Shown piece after piece: positions 47,601-61,222 of a DNA stretch of 64,000 bases (the first letter of the stretch is position 1; each line of letters opens with the position of its first letter). Source of the DNA: Loxodes magnus. Taxonomy: Eukaryota; Ciliophora; Karyorelictea; Loxodida; Loxodidae. The stretch lies in NCBI GenBank assembly GCA_946699065.1, contig CAMPDV010000317.1, forward strand, positions 62,001-126,000, in the 5' to 3' direction. Position numbers and translations under genes: made by a program. The notes beneath the pieces were generated by a model, which did not search any database, had not been told where the DNA came from, and worked only from the letters and a program-made list of their open reading frames with translations.

Positions 47601-50600
47601 TGCTAATCTTTTTAGCTCTCTAATTGTTAAAAATCTGGATTTCTTTCTTACTTACTCTGAACCTTTTCCTTACTTTCAATTTAATCTTCCGAATCTTAAG
47701 GTAGGATGTCTAAATTTTCCCTTTCTACTTTTAATCTAAAATTTTCCTACTAGATTTAACTCTTACTTTGCTAGTCCTTTTAGAGCTAAGATTAGAGATT
47801 TTATATTTCATCTTCAAGCTTTTTATTACTAATGTTAAGTTCCTCTACTAACTTATTAAGATTTTCATTCTGTTATTTTAGCATTTTTTTCTTATTTCTT
47901 ACTTTTTCGTATTTCTATTACCAATCTTATAGTTAAGACTTGTACTAATCTAAACTATTCTGAATTTCCTAACTGTTTAATATCTGATTTTTTATCTAAT
48001 CATTCTATTCTCTTTGCTCTTCTTATACTGACTCAGCTTCATGCTAAAAAGATTTTAATTTCTATTGCTAATCTAGAGTTACTTGATGCTGAAGTTTGAG
48101 TTCGTTATTAAGAATTACTTACTATTGATATTATTCTTCAATGAGTGATAGATCTTGCTACAACTTCTTATATTTATTCAAGCTTTAAATCTCCTATTAC
48201 TTCATAGTTTCCCTTACCTCTAGAATTTACTAGTTATGTGACTGCTTTTCTTAACCAAGTTAATCTACTAGTTAACTGTTACTCTATTTTAGCTCCGCTA
48301 TTTAGCTTTACAAGCTTTTAACTTTTTCAGAATTGCTTTAGTTATTGAGAGTCTGCAGCTTTTCTTGACTGTTAAGTATGTCTTTTAAAGTGAAATATGC
48401 TTCATTTAGTCCTCTTAGTTCTTACATTTATTTTCCTTCTTCTATAATATTAATTAAAATTTTTTCCTTTAGTTGCCTCTTTTAAGTTCTTAACTTAGCA
48501 ATACTTCTAGTAAACTCCTTATTCTAGTTCTAAAGCTACTCTATCTATACCTGCTGATGCTATAAGTCTTATTACTTAACTTGATTCTATTTTTCCAACT
48601 CTTCATTATCTTCATGCGCCTTCTAATTGCATAATCTTTCCTAGTTTAGATTAGATTTTAATTAAACAACTTAATTCCTTAAGTCTTGCAGAACTAGAAT
48701 AATATCATTGAGTGTATCAGATTCCTTTTATTCCTTTTACTCCTTTTGTTGACATAAATTCTCACCATCAGTGATTTATTCGCTTATAGATGCTATTGTG
48801 GCTAGTACTTGCTAGCACTTTTCCTTACTATATATAAGTTACTAGTTACATTCCTGAAACTTAAGTTAAGTTTCGTTAATCACTTAAAATTCATTAGCGC
48901 TTTTTGAGCAAAGCTTGTTGTTGCTTTGTTTGAGATTTTAGCATTTTTACTTCAATTCTTGGCAAGATTTTTCAAGAGCTTCACACTTTTCTTAAAGCTC
49001 TCTATTCTTATTTTATGCTAATTTAAGCTTTTCCTTGTCTTTTTATGCTAGTTATGAAATCTCGAAATAAGCTTCATTTAAAGAGTTCAGCTAAATAGTG
49101 CTAAAACTAATTTCGGATATAAGCTACAGCTTCTAATTTTTAAGCTGCTTAATTTTGCTCTTTTTTATCTGTAAAACTTAGTTAAGTGAATTTAGTTACT
49201 TTTCACTCTGCTATTTCTACTAGTTTAGCTAGGATAATTATTAGTTCAAGTCACTAATAAGAGAATTATTTTTCTCTAGCTTTTTATTGATACCTTACTT
49301 CTCGATCTCGTTTTTTGAGAGCTAACGTAAGAATGAACTTTCTAGATCGGCGTAAAGCATTTTATTTTGCTCAATTTGTAGAACTAAGCTTCCATTAGTA
49401 GCCTAGCAGTTTATAAGTTTAGTATTTACTTCCTGGTTACTTTTTTGAATAATTTATATTTCCTCAGTCATTCTAGAAATCCTTTCTCTTAGAGAATTGT
49501 TATTTGAAACTTCGCTTTCTATTCTCTAGTTTTGCTTTTGCATACTTTGCTTCAGATCGCTTTACTTCTATTATAGTTTCTATACCTTGACAGAAATTAT
49601 CTGCATCTAGCTTCAGAAACCCGCAGTTATTCGTAGCAGTTCGTTAAGTTGGACTTGAAAGTTTTCTTTTGGTGACTCTTATATTGTGTTTAACTATAAA
49701 TCGCTGTCTCCCAATTGCTCATTATACTCGCCACCTTCATTTATAACTTAAGCTATTTTAAAAGATTTGCCACAGTTCTATAGAATAATTTTGATCTGAA
49801 TATTATAATTTGACAGTGTTTCTTATAAGTCACTTATTCTACGCTAATTTTACTGAATAATTTAGCTCAAATTCTATTTATCAGACTCAAATTCCTTCTA
49901 TATTGTACTTATTCTCTAAAGGTATTTTAGCTGTTTAGCTTATAGTCTTTCCAGTTTATTTTCAACTACTTTGATGGCTCTTTCTTTTTCTGCTTTCAAA
50001 TCGTCCAACTACTTTTACAGACTTTGCTCTTCTTCTTCATGTTTTTTACATCTTTCTTCAGCTTACTTCAGTTTCTCTTCAATCATTTCCTTACTTTTTT
50101 CAAGTGTGGAATATAATTTCTATTTAGCATTAACTTCATTTTAGAGGTTGCTTATAACTCGTTCAAGCTATGAAATTTAGTCTTTCTGGTTTTTCAGTTA
50201 GCCATTTGAATCGTCCTTAATCTTACTAAACTAGCTAATTACTTGAATTTATTAAGAGATTCGCTCTTCCAATCTTGTCACTACTACAAGCAAGTCCTCA
50301 AATTCCATTAGTTTCTAATTGAATACGATCTACATATTATCGTATTTGAGCTCGATTTTCTGGTTTTTTTGAACTTATAAATTCAAATTTTCTTAAATAC
50401 CTTCCATTTGATCAGACTGCTCTGCTAACTAGCTTTCTAACTATTCCAGATTTAACTCTAAGCTTTATATCTTAACTTTATTTTCCTATTTTTAGTCATT
50501 TAGGTTTTATATTTTTGATTAGAGGTTTTTTATGTTATTTTATTAAAGAGCTGCCTCTCTTTGCATCTGCTGATAACGATCTTATGCATAGCCCAAGTTT

Positions 50601-53600
50601 TCTTAACAGTTCTCTAAATTATCTTGAAGGTAAGTACACAATGCAGCTCCTGTAGATTTCTTAGGACTTTATTTCCTAGAAGAGTCTAGATCTTACTTAT
50701 ACTACTCGTATTCACTTTAAAGCTTCTCTTTAGATTTCTCAGAAAAGAGTTATTATATTCTCATATTTATTTGATAAGAACTTAGAGTGCATAACTTCAC
50801 TTGTGTCTCCATTTACAAGTGTTTTTCCTATAAGATTTCGTACTTTATATTCATATCTTTAGCTTCGTTAGTTTAAGTCTTTATAATAGTATTTATTCTT
50901 TATATTTCTGCTAGTAAATCCTTCTTCTCCTGGACTTTTTACTCATGAAGCTCCTAGTTTTTCCCTTAAAATACCTAGCACTGATTTGAAATAATTTTAA
51001 ATTGCTCCTCAAACTTCTATTTATACTCCTTAAATTCTTGAGATATGCAATGATTCTCTATTTCTAGCTATACTTTAGTATCTTGGGCTTCTTATAATTA
51101 CAGCTTCAGATCTTAGAATTAGCTTTTTAACTCTTCGTAGTTTTGATTTACCATTTCTAGTTTTGTAAAATGAGCTTGAAATTATTCCTCAGTTTTGTTA
51201 GCTTAACTCTCTAGTTTAGCTTTTTCCTTATTCCAACTTTGTTCGTTTTTTTCAAGCTATGCTTGTAGTTTCTTTATTTAAGAGAGATAATTAGATGCTT
51301 CTTCTTATTTTTTTTCTTGTAATAATTTAAGTTCAGAAGCTTGGTCAGAGTATGACTTATTGATTCTAGAAAGCTTAAGTTATAACTCATTAATCATGTT
51401 AGTTTACTAGTCAATAGTAACGCTTTTTTGCGTATTTTGATTTTGCAATAACTGAAGTTACTCAGCTTGGTCGTTTATTAGACTTTAGAACTCAGATATT
51501 TGAATTAAATTTACTTCCATTTGTTTTTTGATATTTATCAGTTCATTGCCTGACGAAGCATTTTTAAATAGTGTTTCTTATTTTTTATTGTTTGCTGTTT
51601 CTAAGTTTGTCTTTATCCATTGTATAACCTAACCAAACTGCTAAAGTAAGTCGCTTAAAGAGTCACCTTAAGGTGAAGGATATTCCTCTCCTGTTAGTTA
51701 TTAAATCTGAACTATAACTTCGATTAGTGTTCCCACAATAGCCTAAGCTTATTTGAGATGATTTGTTATTTGCAGTTCTAGTTTTGCAGCTTCTGATTAG
51801 GATTACTGTTTCAAGCTTTCTAACTATTCTCTAAGTTTTTCATTCATCTGAATAAGCTTTTACAGCTAATTTTCAAGCTATGCAATGTTTTCTTTTGATT
51901 GCTATTTAGCAGTATAGGATTCTTGAGCTACTTAAGACTTCTGATTAGATATCTGTTAAATATTATGAGTTAAGTTAGAAATTTCTTCTGTCAGATTCTC
52001 ATTCTAATTCTATAGTTGCCATACTTTAGTTTGTAGTTCTTAACTTTTCATTATTTCATTTTAAAGCTCGTTCTTACAATTTTGTAGAATGGAATCTAGA
52101 GTTTCTATATCCTGAGAAAGTTGTAACTGCTTAACTTGTGAAATTTCGAGTTACTTCTGTAAATGCTTTTAAGATTTTAAAGAGGTTGATTCAAGATCAG
52201 AAAACCTTTGCTAACCTTCTTCGAAATACATTTAATACTGCTCATTATGCTATCTAAGCTATTCTAAAAGTAAAGCTTATTTCTTACTTTAATTCTGTAG
52301 GTTGCTATTCTGCTGATTTAAGTTCTTTATTTACTATTTCAGACTCTCGCTCTATTTCTTTTACGTTTCAATTTGAGACTTCAAGTCATTATTTTACATC
52401 AAACATTCTTTGATTTATTAATCTAGTTGATTTATCTGTTTATCACTCTTCTCTAATTAACCGATAATTTTATCAAATTCAGTCTACTTCTACGTTAACT
52501 AATTCTATAGATCTGATTTCGATATTTTTTATTTCTAAATCTAAAGCAGGAGATTGTCTTTCTCTGCTTATTGTTTAATAAGATCATTACCTTTGAAGTA
52601 GAGCTATTACTTCAACTTAGCTTCATTTTGCTACATTTTTGACAAAGTTTCCTATATTTCTTAGTTCTTCTATTAAAGTATCTTCCGCTCTTCTTCAATT
52701 TTGTTGTTATACTACTATAGTTTAGCATTTTACTCTTTTGATATTCTCACTAAATCAGTCTCTTTCTCTTGTTGTAGTTTATTTTACTATAATAGATGAG
52801 AAAGTTCTTAAACCTTGCTCTAAAGAAGCTTTAAATCTTATTAATGAAGCTAGCATTATTGATTTTGTAGTTAAGACTTCAATGCTACTTCATCAAGTTT
52901 TTACTTTGCCATCTACTTTTAGCTTTCAAAGGTTTCGTTCTTGAATTTTAGTTCATTGCACATTTCAATATGGTTGTATAAATCCTACTTTGAATTCTCA
53001 AGCTCTAATTCTCGCTCTTTTTTTTCTTTTATAAGTAACTATTTCTAAACTTCGATTTCTTCCTTTTCTTAGTAGCTTTTTAATAGTAACTATTATACTT
53101 CGTTATTTTTAATTTATATCTACTCTTTTACTGTTCTTATATCTCTTTCAAGACAGATATTAGTCTGTTAAATTTACTCGTTTTAGTTCTTAAGCTTCTC
53201 AATCTATAAATTAGCTTCCTTTATCTGCAGCTTATTCTATTGAGCTGTTTATTTATACTTTGCAATTTTATGTTCTAAGCTCTTAACTTTCGATTGATAC
53301 TCTGATTGTTGTTAATTACTATTTTCTATCTCATGCTAGGCATTTAGCAATTGACCTTCTAAATCAGCAATTTATTCTTAATGCTGCTAATTCTTTTATT
53401 GCAGCTACTGGTTAGAGTTTTATTGATTAGCTTGCTTTTGTTACAGTTAACTGATTGTTACTTTCGCAAAAGCAAGTTCTTCTTTAGCCTTTATATCAAT
53501 AGCACTATGTTAGCACTAAAACTATGTCTATGAACTTTGCTCTATATTTTTAAGCTCCTCAATCTCATTTGTTAGCTGCCAAAATTTTTATTCATATATA

Positions 53601-56600
53601 AGAATTTTGTCATTTAAGTCTTTAATGATCAATTAGAAAGAGTTTAGTTCTTCCTTTTACTAACTAATTGTTTAGTTGAGTCTTTTAATTTCGTGCTAGA
53701 AGTTTGTCTTATCCTACGCTGCACTTTTTCTAAGCTCTTAGTTCTATTTTTGAAATTACTCACATTGAATCTGGATTTTCTAAAACGATTATTCCTTGGC
53801 TTACAGTTGCTCTTTTGAAGCTGTTTATTCTTCATTTTATATCTTATTATTTAATTCTTTCTAGTTCTAAAGTTAATTTTGCAACCGTTTTATATCCTCC
53901 TTAAGTTTAGAATTATCCTCCGTAAGTTTATAGCATTCACTTATTTATTATGCTAGTTACTTTTCAGAATCTGTTAGGCTTTATCGTTATCCTTCGCAGT
54001 CTTAAGTATAATTTCATAGTTATTTCTAAAGTTATTGTATGTTTTCCTATAGTAGTACTTGCTAAGCTTCACTGTTAGCTAATTTATCTTGATATATCTT
54101 CTTGATTGCTGATAGTTTTTAAGCTTAGTCATCTGAAAACATCTAGCAATTCTATGCAAGTAAGTCTTTTTCCTCTATTTGTTTATTTAAGTTCTAGATA
54201 CTTATCAAACTCTGCTAGTTTAGAACATTTAACTTGGCATTTTACTAACTCAACTCTAAATTTGTTTGCTTTAGCTACTAGAAGTTGCTTGTAATCACTT
54301 GTTTCTCCTTGTTTGCTTTCTCCAGCTATTGAGTAAGCATTTAGTAGTTCTAAGAAAGCTGCTCTAGTTGAGCTGTTGCTTACTGTTCATTCTCCTATTA
54401 CTGCTTTAACTTCTACTCAATGTCAGTTAAATACTCTGATATTCTCTCGTTTTCTTCGCAGGTTTACTTTAGTTACTAAATAGCCTGAAACTTCTCTTCT
54501 TGTGCTTATTAAACCATTTTCGCCTGCTCCATTAAAGAAGCATTATTTGCTTTTATTTCACTTATCTAGTTTTATAGTGTTCTTATTTGTTGCTATTGCT
54601 CTTATTTCTGACTGTTTAGTTTTTGGAGCTAGTTTGTTAAATTTTATTTTTCACTCTGCATCGCTAAAAGTTACTAGTTAAGCTTTTCAAGTTCTTATTA
54701 GCTTTCTTGCTTTTCACCTTTCGATTATTCTTCTACTTTTTTAATTTTAGAGTTGAGCTTCTCAATTTGATTTTTACTTTAATCAGAGTTCTGTTGCATT
54801 TCTTTCTTTAAGCTTTCAATATGCTTTGTTGTCTTACTGTTCTAAGTTTACAGCTGATAATTAAGATCAGCTAAGTTCTACATCTGATTTTGAAGATCCT
54901 ACTTTTCTTATCTTACCAACTAGATTTCTAGCTTATACTGATTTAGAGAGAGGTTTAGGCTTTTAATTAATTGGTCTTTATCCTATAACTTGAGTTGCAG
55001 TTCTTCATTATTACTTTTACTTTAGCTAATTTGCTCGTTAAAGCTTTACCTCTCTTAGTTTAATTGATCCTTTATCTGGGTATTTAAATCTCTAAAGCTC
55101 TTAATATTTTCTTATATGCTTTAGATTTAAACCTATCTATCATTTACTTCTTACAACAAGTGCTAGTTTTCTTCCTTTAGCTTTTTATTATTAGATATAT
55201 GTTGCTACATCTATATATTGAGTTCATCAATTTCGAAGATTTTTGTTTTTAAAGTATTGTCTAGATCTAGTTTCTACATCTATAGTTACTCAAAGCTACT
55301 CTAGAGAGTCGCATTATTTTTCTCTAGTTATGAAATTCGAGCTTGTAGTTATTGACTTTCTTATGTGACTTGCAAGATTTGGTTCTAGTAATTTAAGGTA
55401 TTTTCTTATAAGGACTTGATTGTATTTTGTAAACCTTATTTCTCATCTTTTACTCCTTAAAGTTCTATTTTCAAATTAAGCCTATCTATTTGAATTTTCT
55501 CCAGTAGCTTATTTTCTCTTGGAGAGTCTGTCTAAAGCACTTCACTCTCCTTAGATATTTATTAATTAAGTTATTCATTCGCTTTTTCAAGTTGCTTTAT
55601 CTGCTCCTCTAATTTATCCTTCTACTACTTAGAAATAGCATTATTAGCCTCTATTTTGGTTATTTCCTGCTTAAGTTTGTCAATAAAGTTGCTTAATCTC
55701 TTTGTTTCATCAGCCGATTTTTGTTTCTCCTGGAGCATTTTTTATCTCAATTCTTGATTTTAATTCTAAAAGATTTCGCACTAATTTTGAATAGTCCTAA
55801 CTTATTTTTCAATCTTAACTTTAAAGTCTTGATACTCAGTTATTATGATCTAGTTCTATTTTTCTAGTTTCTAGTTTTTTTCCTGCAGTCTTTAAATTTA
55901 GTTTTGCATTTTGCTGTTCTCTGAGGATATGTTTTGCTGCCTTTATTTTTATCCTTCTTATTAATTGGTCAACACTTTATGAAATTCTTGCTCCACCTCG
56001 GTACCAAGTTGTTCTTTTTAGGAAATGTTTTGTATTTCATTAGCCACATTTTATAGGCTTTATCTTTAGGTAGACTCCTCAGAAATTTTATTTTTATAAG
56101 CTTCCTTTATTTAATTTAAGCTTACTCTCGTTTCATCAACAAGATGCTATTTCTACTAAAGTTAGAACTACAAATCTTAAATTTTTTGCCTTAGCTTAAT
56201 GATGGTTTATTCTTTAACTTATAAATGCTCTTCATTGCCAGTTTGCATTATCTTCATATGCTATTGTAGTGTTTTTATTGTTTCTTCCTGTTTACCTATT
56301 TATTCTCTTAGATTTTACTGGTTGGAATTACTACTTTCTGGCATTTTTTCGCCTTAATCCTGAAGCTTAGATTACATCATTTTTTCTTTTTCCATACATT
56401 CATCGCTATAATCAAGCAAAGCCTATTTTTCTCTCTCTAGTTTCTATACCTACTCTTATGCATATTAAAGCGCTTGCACTCCTTTACTCAATTTTGATTC
56501 CATCTACTGCTTGTTTTCCTATAAAGCTTAAATCTCATTTTAGAACTATCTTAATTATCCCTTCATCATTTCAATTTGAGAATTATAGTTATTTATCTCA

Positions 56601-57373
56601 TTCTACTGCTAAAAGTACTCTTATTTATAGTTCTCTGACTGTTGCTTAATGCTAGCAATCTCAATGAACATTTCCTAAGGATTATCTGAGCATTTCTAAA
56701 GAAGATTTAGAAAGCCAGATTCTTGTAATTTAGTATCCAAGGCGTTTTTAAGTATCTTTATATAGTTTCTGTTTTCCTCGTTTGCTAACACTTCTGATCT
56801 AAATGATTACTCTAAGTTCTGCTTATCTCTTAATACATCCTAGTACTTAACATATATCTTTGAGTAATGAGGAAAGATAAAAGGCTGAGATGATTGGATT
56901 TAGCTAGGAGAAGGGAATTAAATATCACCTTCTAGGCTTGAAAAACTTGAAGTGGAATGCGATACTTCTATGTTTTCCTTTCTAGTCTTTGAAAGCTTTG
57001 ACTTGAGAAATGCAATTTTAGCCATAGCTTACTTAAGTTCAGCTTCCTTTTATTGTAATTTTTATTGCGGGCTTTCTATATCAAGAGACTATCTATACTT
57101 TTTAATTTTAGGAGCAAAGGGTGAAATGCTAGATCCAGAATTATCTTCAATCTGCATACCAAGATGCTCTTATTTTACAGGCAGAGGATGATCTGGACAT
57201 AACTCCTTAATTCTCTATTCCACTAATAACTTATAAGATCACAGCTCTTAAAGTCTTGAAGCTTATTCTCTAATTTTATTACTCAATTTCTATACAAAAG
57301 ACTATTCTGAAGGACTACCACTCTAGCTTTATTCCTCTAATTGCTCTGGAGTCCAAGAAATATTTTGTTCCAT
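41642..57373 (-). CDS. Giant coiled-coil protein, 5,243 aa, intronless
   Basis: One minus-strand frame runs from ATG 57373 to TGA 41644-41642, 15,732 bases, exactly divisible by three. I checked the frame at both ends and at several points between (near 55020, 50040, 45000 and 42600); it never shifts. The first 200 residues are non-coil with an unusual segment (LQELWSYKLLVEQRIKEL, then CPDHPLP), in which the Trp is TGA. Almost all the rest is heptad-like Glu/Lys/Gln/Leu/Ile coiled coil with a few Ser-rich breaks (for example near 45040). The tail is Ser-rich (TESSSQGGNLFESQSS). Such giants in ciliates usually scaffold basal bodies, rootlets or the cortex, or act as Golgi/centrosomal tethers; which applies is not visible. 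Gln is mostly TAA or TAG. Confidence 0.95.
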
Positions 57374-58110
57374 TTTATTTTTGAAAATTTAATTATAAAA
57401 ATTCTTTTATTTTGACATTTTCTTCAGAATTATAGAACTAAGCTCAGTTATTTATTTAGTACTGTTTAACTATTCAAGTCCCTAGAGTTTAAATCTAGTG
57501 ATTGAGAGTAAGTTAGTTAAATGGAATTATAGGTAGTTAATTTAAGTTTAAGAGAGTCTTATCTTTGTTAGCTTTGATAGTATAATTTTAATCTTGTAAT
57601 GAGTTCTACCGCTTTGCTTATAGTACAATCACCAGCTTGAGAATTTTGATCTTTGTATCTAAAATTATTGCTGAAGCTTTGAGAATAATTTACTTATGAC
57701 GAATTTACTAAAATGACATTTTAAATAGATTGTTGTTCTAATAAACGAAGTACCAAGCATTCTAAAAGCTTTGACTTTACATTAAATATAGTGGATTTAA
57801 GCTTACTAGGAGTATAACCTGGATGATCTTATTTTATATATTCTAAGAATGCTCTATATTAAGCTCCTTTTATTGGATAATAGAGTTATATTCTATTTAC
57901 TTGCCTGCTTATTTAATGAAACTTCAAATAATATTCCCTATTATCATTAATTAAAGTGGCTACCTTAATAAGATCTCTTTCTAGCTATAAAATAGTTAGA
58001 CACTTATTAATTTTTTAGCTTTGCTATTTAGTTAATTGAAAAGCTCTTATTTTCTTTTTATCTTATGACTTCTTTGCTTTATAAAGAGAAAGTTTAGATT
58101 TTAAAGACTT

Positions 58111-58130
58111 AATACCGTACTTTTGGTATT
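58111..58130. repeat. AATACC/GGTATT hairpin
   Basis: AATACC (58111-58116) pairs with GGTATT (58125-58130) across an 8-base loop. Similar hairpins lie at 63597-63614 and, one pair shorter, at 1835-1850. Confidence 0.35.
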
Positions 58131-58407
58131 TAAAGCCCTTATACTTTTTTGATAAAAGAGACTAGAGTATCTAATTGTATTTCTAAGGTATAAAGATACT
58201 TAAGTCATAAATACCTTGAACATTTTACTTTTTTAAGGTAGAAAAAACATGCTTAAGGGTATAGTTTTGTCATTGCAGTTACTATCACCTCTCAATTAGC
58301 TTTTATTAGATATATAAGATAGAATCTAAACTGCTTTTATAACTACGCTATATTTGCAAGTTAATATAATCAAAAATGAGAGTCAAAAACAGAGCAAAGC
58401 TAATGAT

Positions 58408-59241
58408 ATGAAAGAGAGAATTATAGAAAAAGTCGCTTCATACACTTCGTTTCTGCATATATAACAATGCTCGAAAGATATCTAATAGGCACTCTAAATA
58501 GAAACTAAGTACTTTAAAATTGGAAGCTTAATTAGATATAAAGAAGTATCAGGAAGTATTAAATCTATTAATTTATAAAATTAAAAGCTTCTAGAAGGAA
58601 AAGCATCCAATTAATACCACTAAAGCTAATAAAGATGTATAGATATATCATGCTTATTCTTCAAACTAGGTAGGAAGATATTAATTATAACTATTACTTC
58701 TAATGTTATTTTTAGAGCTCCTTTATTTATGAAAACTCTGGTATTCATTTAAGCTAAATTAGCCATACATTTAGCTATTTATCTTAAAGAGCTCCCTTTT
58801 ATTCTTTTTTAAGTGAAGTTATAGATAATAAGTATTTACTTTTTCTCGTCAATCTTGGTTATATTTCACTATGCTTTGAAATAATTTAGACTTGGAATAT
58901 AAATTAACGCTATTAAGAAATAAATAGTAAAGGCAAAAAAGAGAACTAAAATGGCAAAAGATATTCATTATAAATAGAATTATAGCCTCATTAATATGCT
59001 TATTGGTGGTGTCTTAATCTTTTACTTTATTTAGTTATCTCTAATATTTCATCTTAGCTGCTTTCTAGCTGTTTTATAACTACTCTTAATCAATTTTAGA
59101 TATAGAGAATACCTCTTTCTCTCTTTGAAGGATAAATAGTTTGTTTTATATCTCATACTAAGCTTTTAATATATTCGCCATTTTAGTCTATCTTTGGCAA
59201 TGCTTTCTTTTAGATAGATTGCAGTTTTAAATCTTTAATGA
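58408..59241 (+). CDS. Possible protein; first ~80 codons look coding
   Basis: The frame from ATG 58408 is open to TGA 59239-59241 (277 aa). The first part is convincing (MKERIIEKVASYTSFL, IQQCSKDIQQALQIETKYF, SLIRYKEVSGSIKS). After about codon 85 it becomes hydrophobic and spacer-like and crosses a better candidate on the other strand. The true gene is therefore probably shorter, ending near 58730 after an unplaced intron. No family was recognised. Confidence 0.3.
58849..59181 (-). CDS. Possible small coiled-coil protein with C-terminal membrane helix
   Basis: 110 aa, ATG 59181 to TGA 58851-58849, no internal TGA. It begins MANILKAQYEIQNKLF, has a charged coiled-coil stretch (KIDQEQLQNSQKAAKMKYQR) and then hydrophobic helices (EAIILFIMNIFCHFSSLFC). 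The layout vaguely recalls tail-anchor insertion factor GET1/WRB, but I see no specific motif. It overlaps the preceding plus-strand frame, and only one of the two overlapping parts can be real. Confidence 0.4.
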
Positions 59242-60220
59242 CTAAGGGTTTTTAATCTAGAGAAAAGCTTATTTTTATATTTAAAAATGAAGACTCAAGC
59301 AAGAGATAATTTTAGACTAAGATTGGCAATTTTACCTTACAAGGTTAAATCAATTAAGAACAAAATTTCTAAGTTTCAATAGCGTCCAGCTAAGCCAATT
59401 AAACATGATATATCTAAAACAGCTAAGGTATTAAGTACTTTATCTAGGTTTAAAATAGCTAAAATAGTCTTTTATAGTAGTCTGATTTATCAATTATTTT
59501 AGAACTATTTTCAGACTACTTGTTGCTTAGGGTTCTTCAAAAGGATATGGGCTAATTATGTTCAGAGTATAACATTATATAGAATAACTGAGTTTAAAGA
59601 GTAAGCTTTAAATTTTAAATTTCCTGAAGTTACTTTTAATTATCCCTAAGATTCAACTTAGCTAGCACTCTGAAGCTTTCTATTATTCTTATTCAATCAC
59701 CAAGTAAAACTATTTAAATATACTACCCAGCTATTATTTTTCTACTCTTGCTACTTATTTAGCATTACTAATACTCTATCTTTTCTTAGCATAGCTAAGC
59801 TACTTGGACTAATTAAAAAGCAGCCATTAAAGTTACTAAAAAAGAGTAGATTAAGCATCTAATGTTTATACCTGTTGGAAAATACCAAGAATTATCCTTC
59901 TTTAGCTTAAAGTTATTTATAAACTTAATAGTCTAAGCTATTAAAAACACTTCATCACAGCTTAATTAACATACCCTTTTAATTAGCTTTCAGCTTAAAA
60001 TCCACTCCCTCTTAACCTCTTCTGAACCAAACATGATAATTACTTAGGCTTAACATAAAACCTAGTATAAAATTAAAGATTTGGAGTGTATAAATTTATA
60101 CTGCTTTTAATACAATAAAAAGAGCACTTAATCTTTAGTAAAATACATTAGCTTGCTGAATGAGGTAAAGCTAAATAAATTATTTTCAAAGTACTTTAAA
60201 AATAAAAAATAACCTAATAA

Positions 60221-61222
60221 ATGAAGCATTCAACTCCTAAGTCTCATATGAGAAGTAATACTAACTGCGATAATTCTTCTTTACTCCAACAAGGAAATAT
60301 GTTCTCTAATTAGGCTAGTCAGTCTTAAAGTAGGCTGATCAATTCTAAATAAAACTCGAGGTTATTCCAGATCAAAGTAAGAATGAAACCTGTGAATAGG
60401 AATTAACTTGACTTTAGGGATTAGTTCTCTGCAAGTCCTTAGAAGTAGTTATCAAATAGTCCAGTTAAGTCTTTTAAGCTAAGAAAATTTGAAAATTGCA
60501 TTGATAAAAAGGTTTCATTTCCCTAGCTAACATCTCGTGATTGTAAGATAGGCTTTGAAAACAAATTTTCAATGTGCCCCACAACTTGCTCTTCCCGTCC
60601 TAGTGAGGGTCAAAACCCTTCAATAGTAACAATTCATGAGAGTAATTTCAAAAATAGATTAAAACCAGTTTATAAGAGTAACTGCACTAAGAGCGAGCTT
60701 ACAAAATATGCAAAATACGCTAAATTATTGCGATAGAAGATAAAGTAGATAGGGAATGAGAAGCGATAGATGGACTAAGAAAGCTAGCCTATTATAATAT
60801 AGCAAATGAGAGTAAATAACAAGTTTCAGTTTCTATTGGAAAAAGAAGTTGACACTAAAGAGATTAAGATCAATAAAGATTATCTAAGAAACTTAATGAA
60901 ATAGAAATAGAGAATTAAGACTTAGCAGCAACTAATCAGATATGGATCTCCATTGTTTGTATTACCTACGAGAAGCAATTGAAATTAATCTATCTCACCT
61001 CAAAAACTTATCTTAAATGATAATCCGTTAAATCCTAAGTACTTTAATGAAAGAAGATAAAAGTCTCAACCTAAGTTTGGAAAATATGCTGAGGAGTTAA
61101 AATATTAATATCAGTGGAAAGAAGAGCTAAAGCATGAAAGACTGATGTTAGCGAAAAAGGACCTGAATGATTCTAGCTTTACAATAGATTAAATGAAAGA
61201 AGTAAATTTGAAGCTGAAATGA
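60221..61222 (+). CDS. Hypothetical basic protein, 333 aa
   Basis: ATG 60221 to TGA 61220-61222, one exon. The protein is Lys/Gln/Ser-rich and basic: a disordered first half (SPVKSFKLRKFENC, TTCSSRPSEGQNPS), then a helical stretch (YAKYAKLLRQKIKQIGNEKR), and a second helical region (KYAEELKYQYQWKEELKHER) before the C-terminus. A conserved-looking YGSPLFVLPTRSNWNQS segment sits between them, and its Trp is TGA. Nine Cys lie in the first half, without a clear zinc pattern. No family was recognised. A cytoskeletal or ciliary role would fit the composition but is a guess. Start choice: the first ATG of the coding-like frame, directly after an A-rich leader. Confidence 0.85.

Larger units (their letters stand above)
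57374..60220. other. 2.8-kb spacer with weak, partly overlapping ORFs
   Basis: This divergent spacer lies between the giant gene and the 60221 gene. The 57374-58370 part is featureless apart from a hairpin at 58111-58130. Candidates at 58408 (+) and 58849-59181 (-) are listed separately. A 128-codon plus ORF at 59287-59673 (MKTQARDNFRLRLAILPYK) is open, but its opposite strand reads equally well. Confidence 0.4.

Noticed and set aside
52738..57191. Several plus-strand ORFs of 60-80 codons and a minus-strand ORF at 53644-53835
   Set aside because: All lie inside the giant minus-strand gene in other frames and have no independent support.
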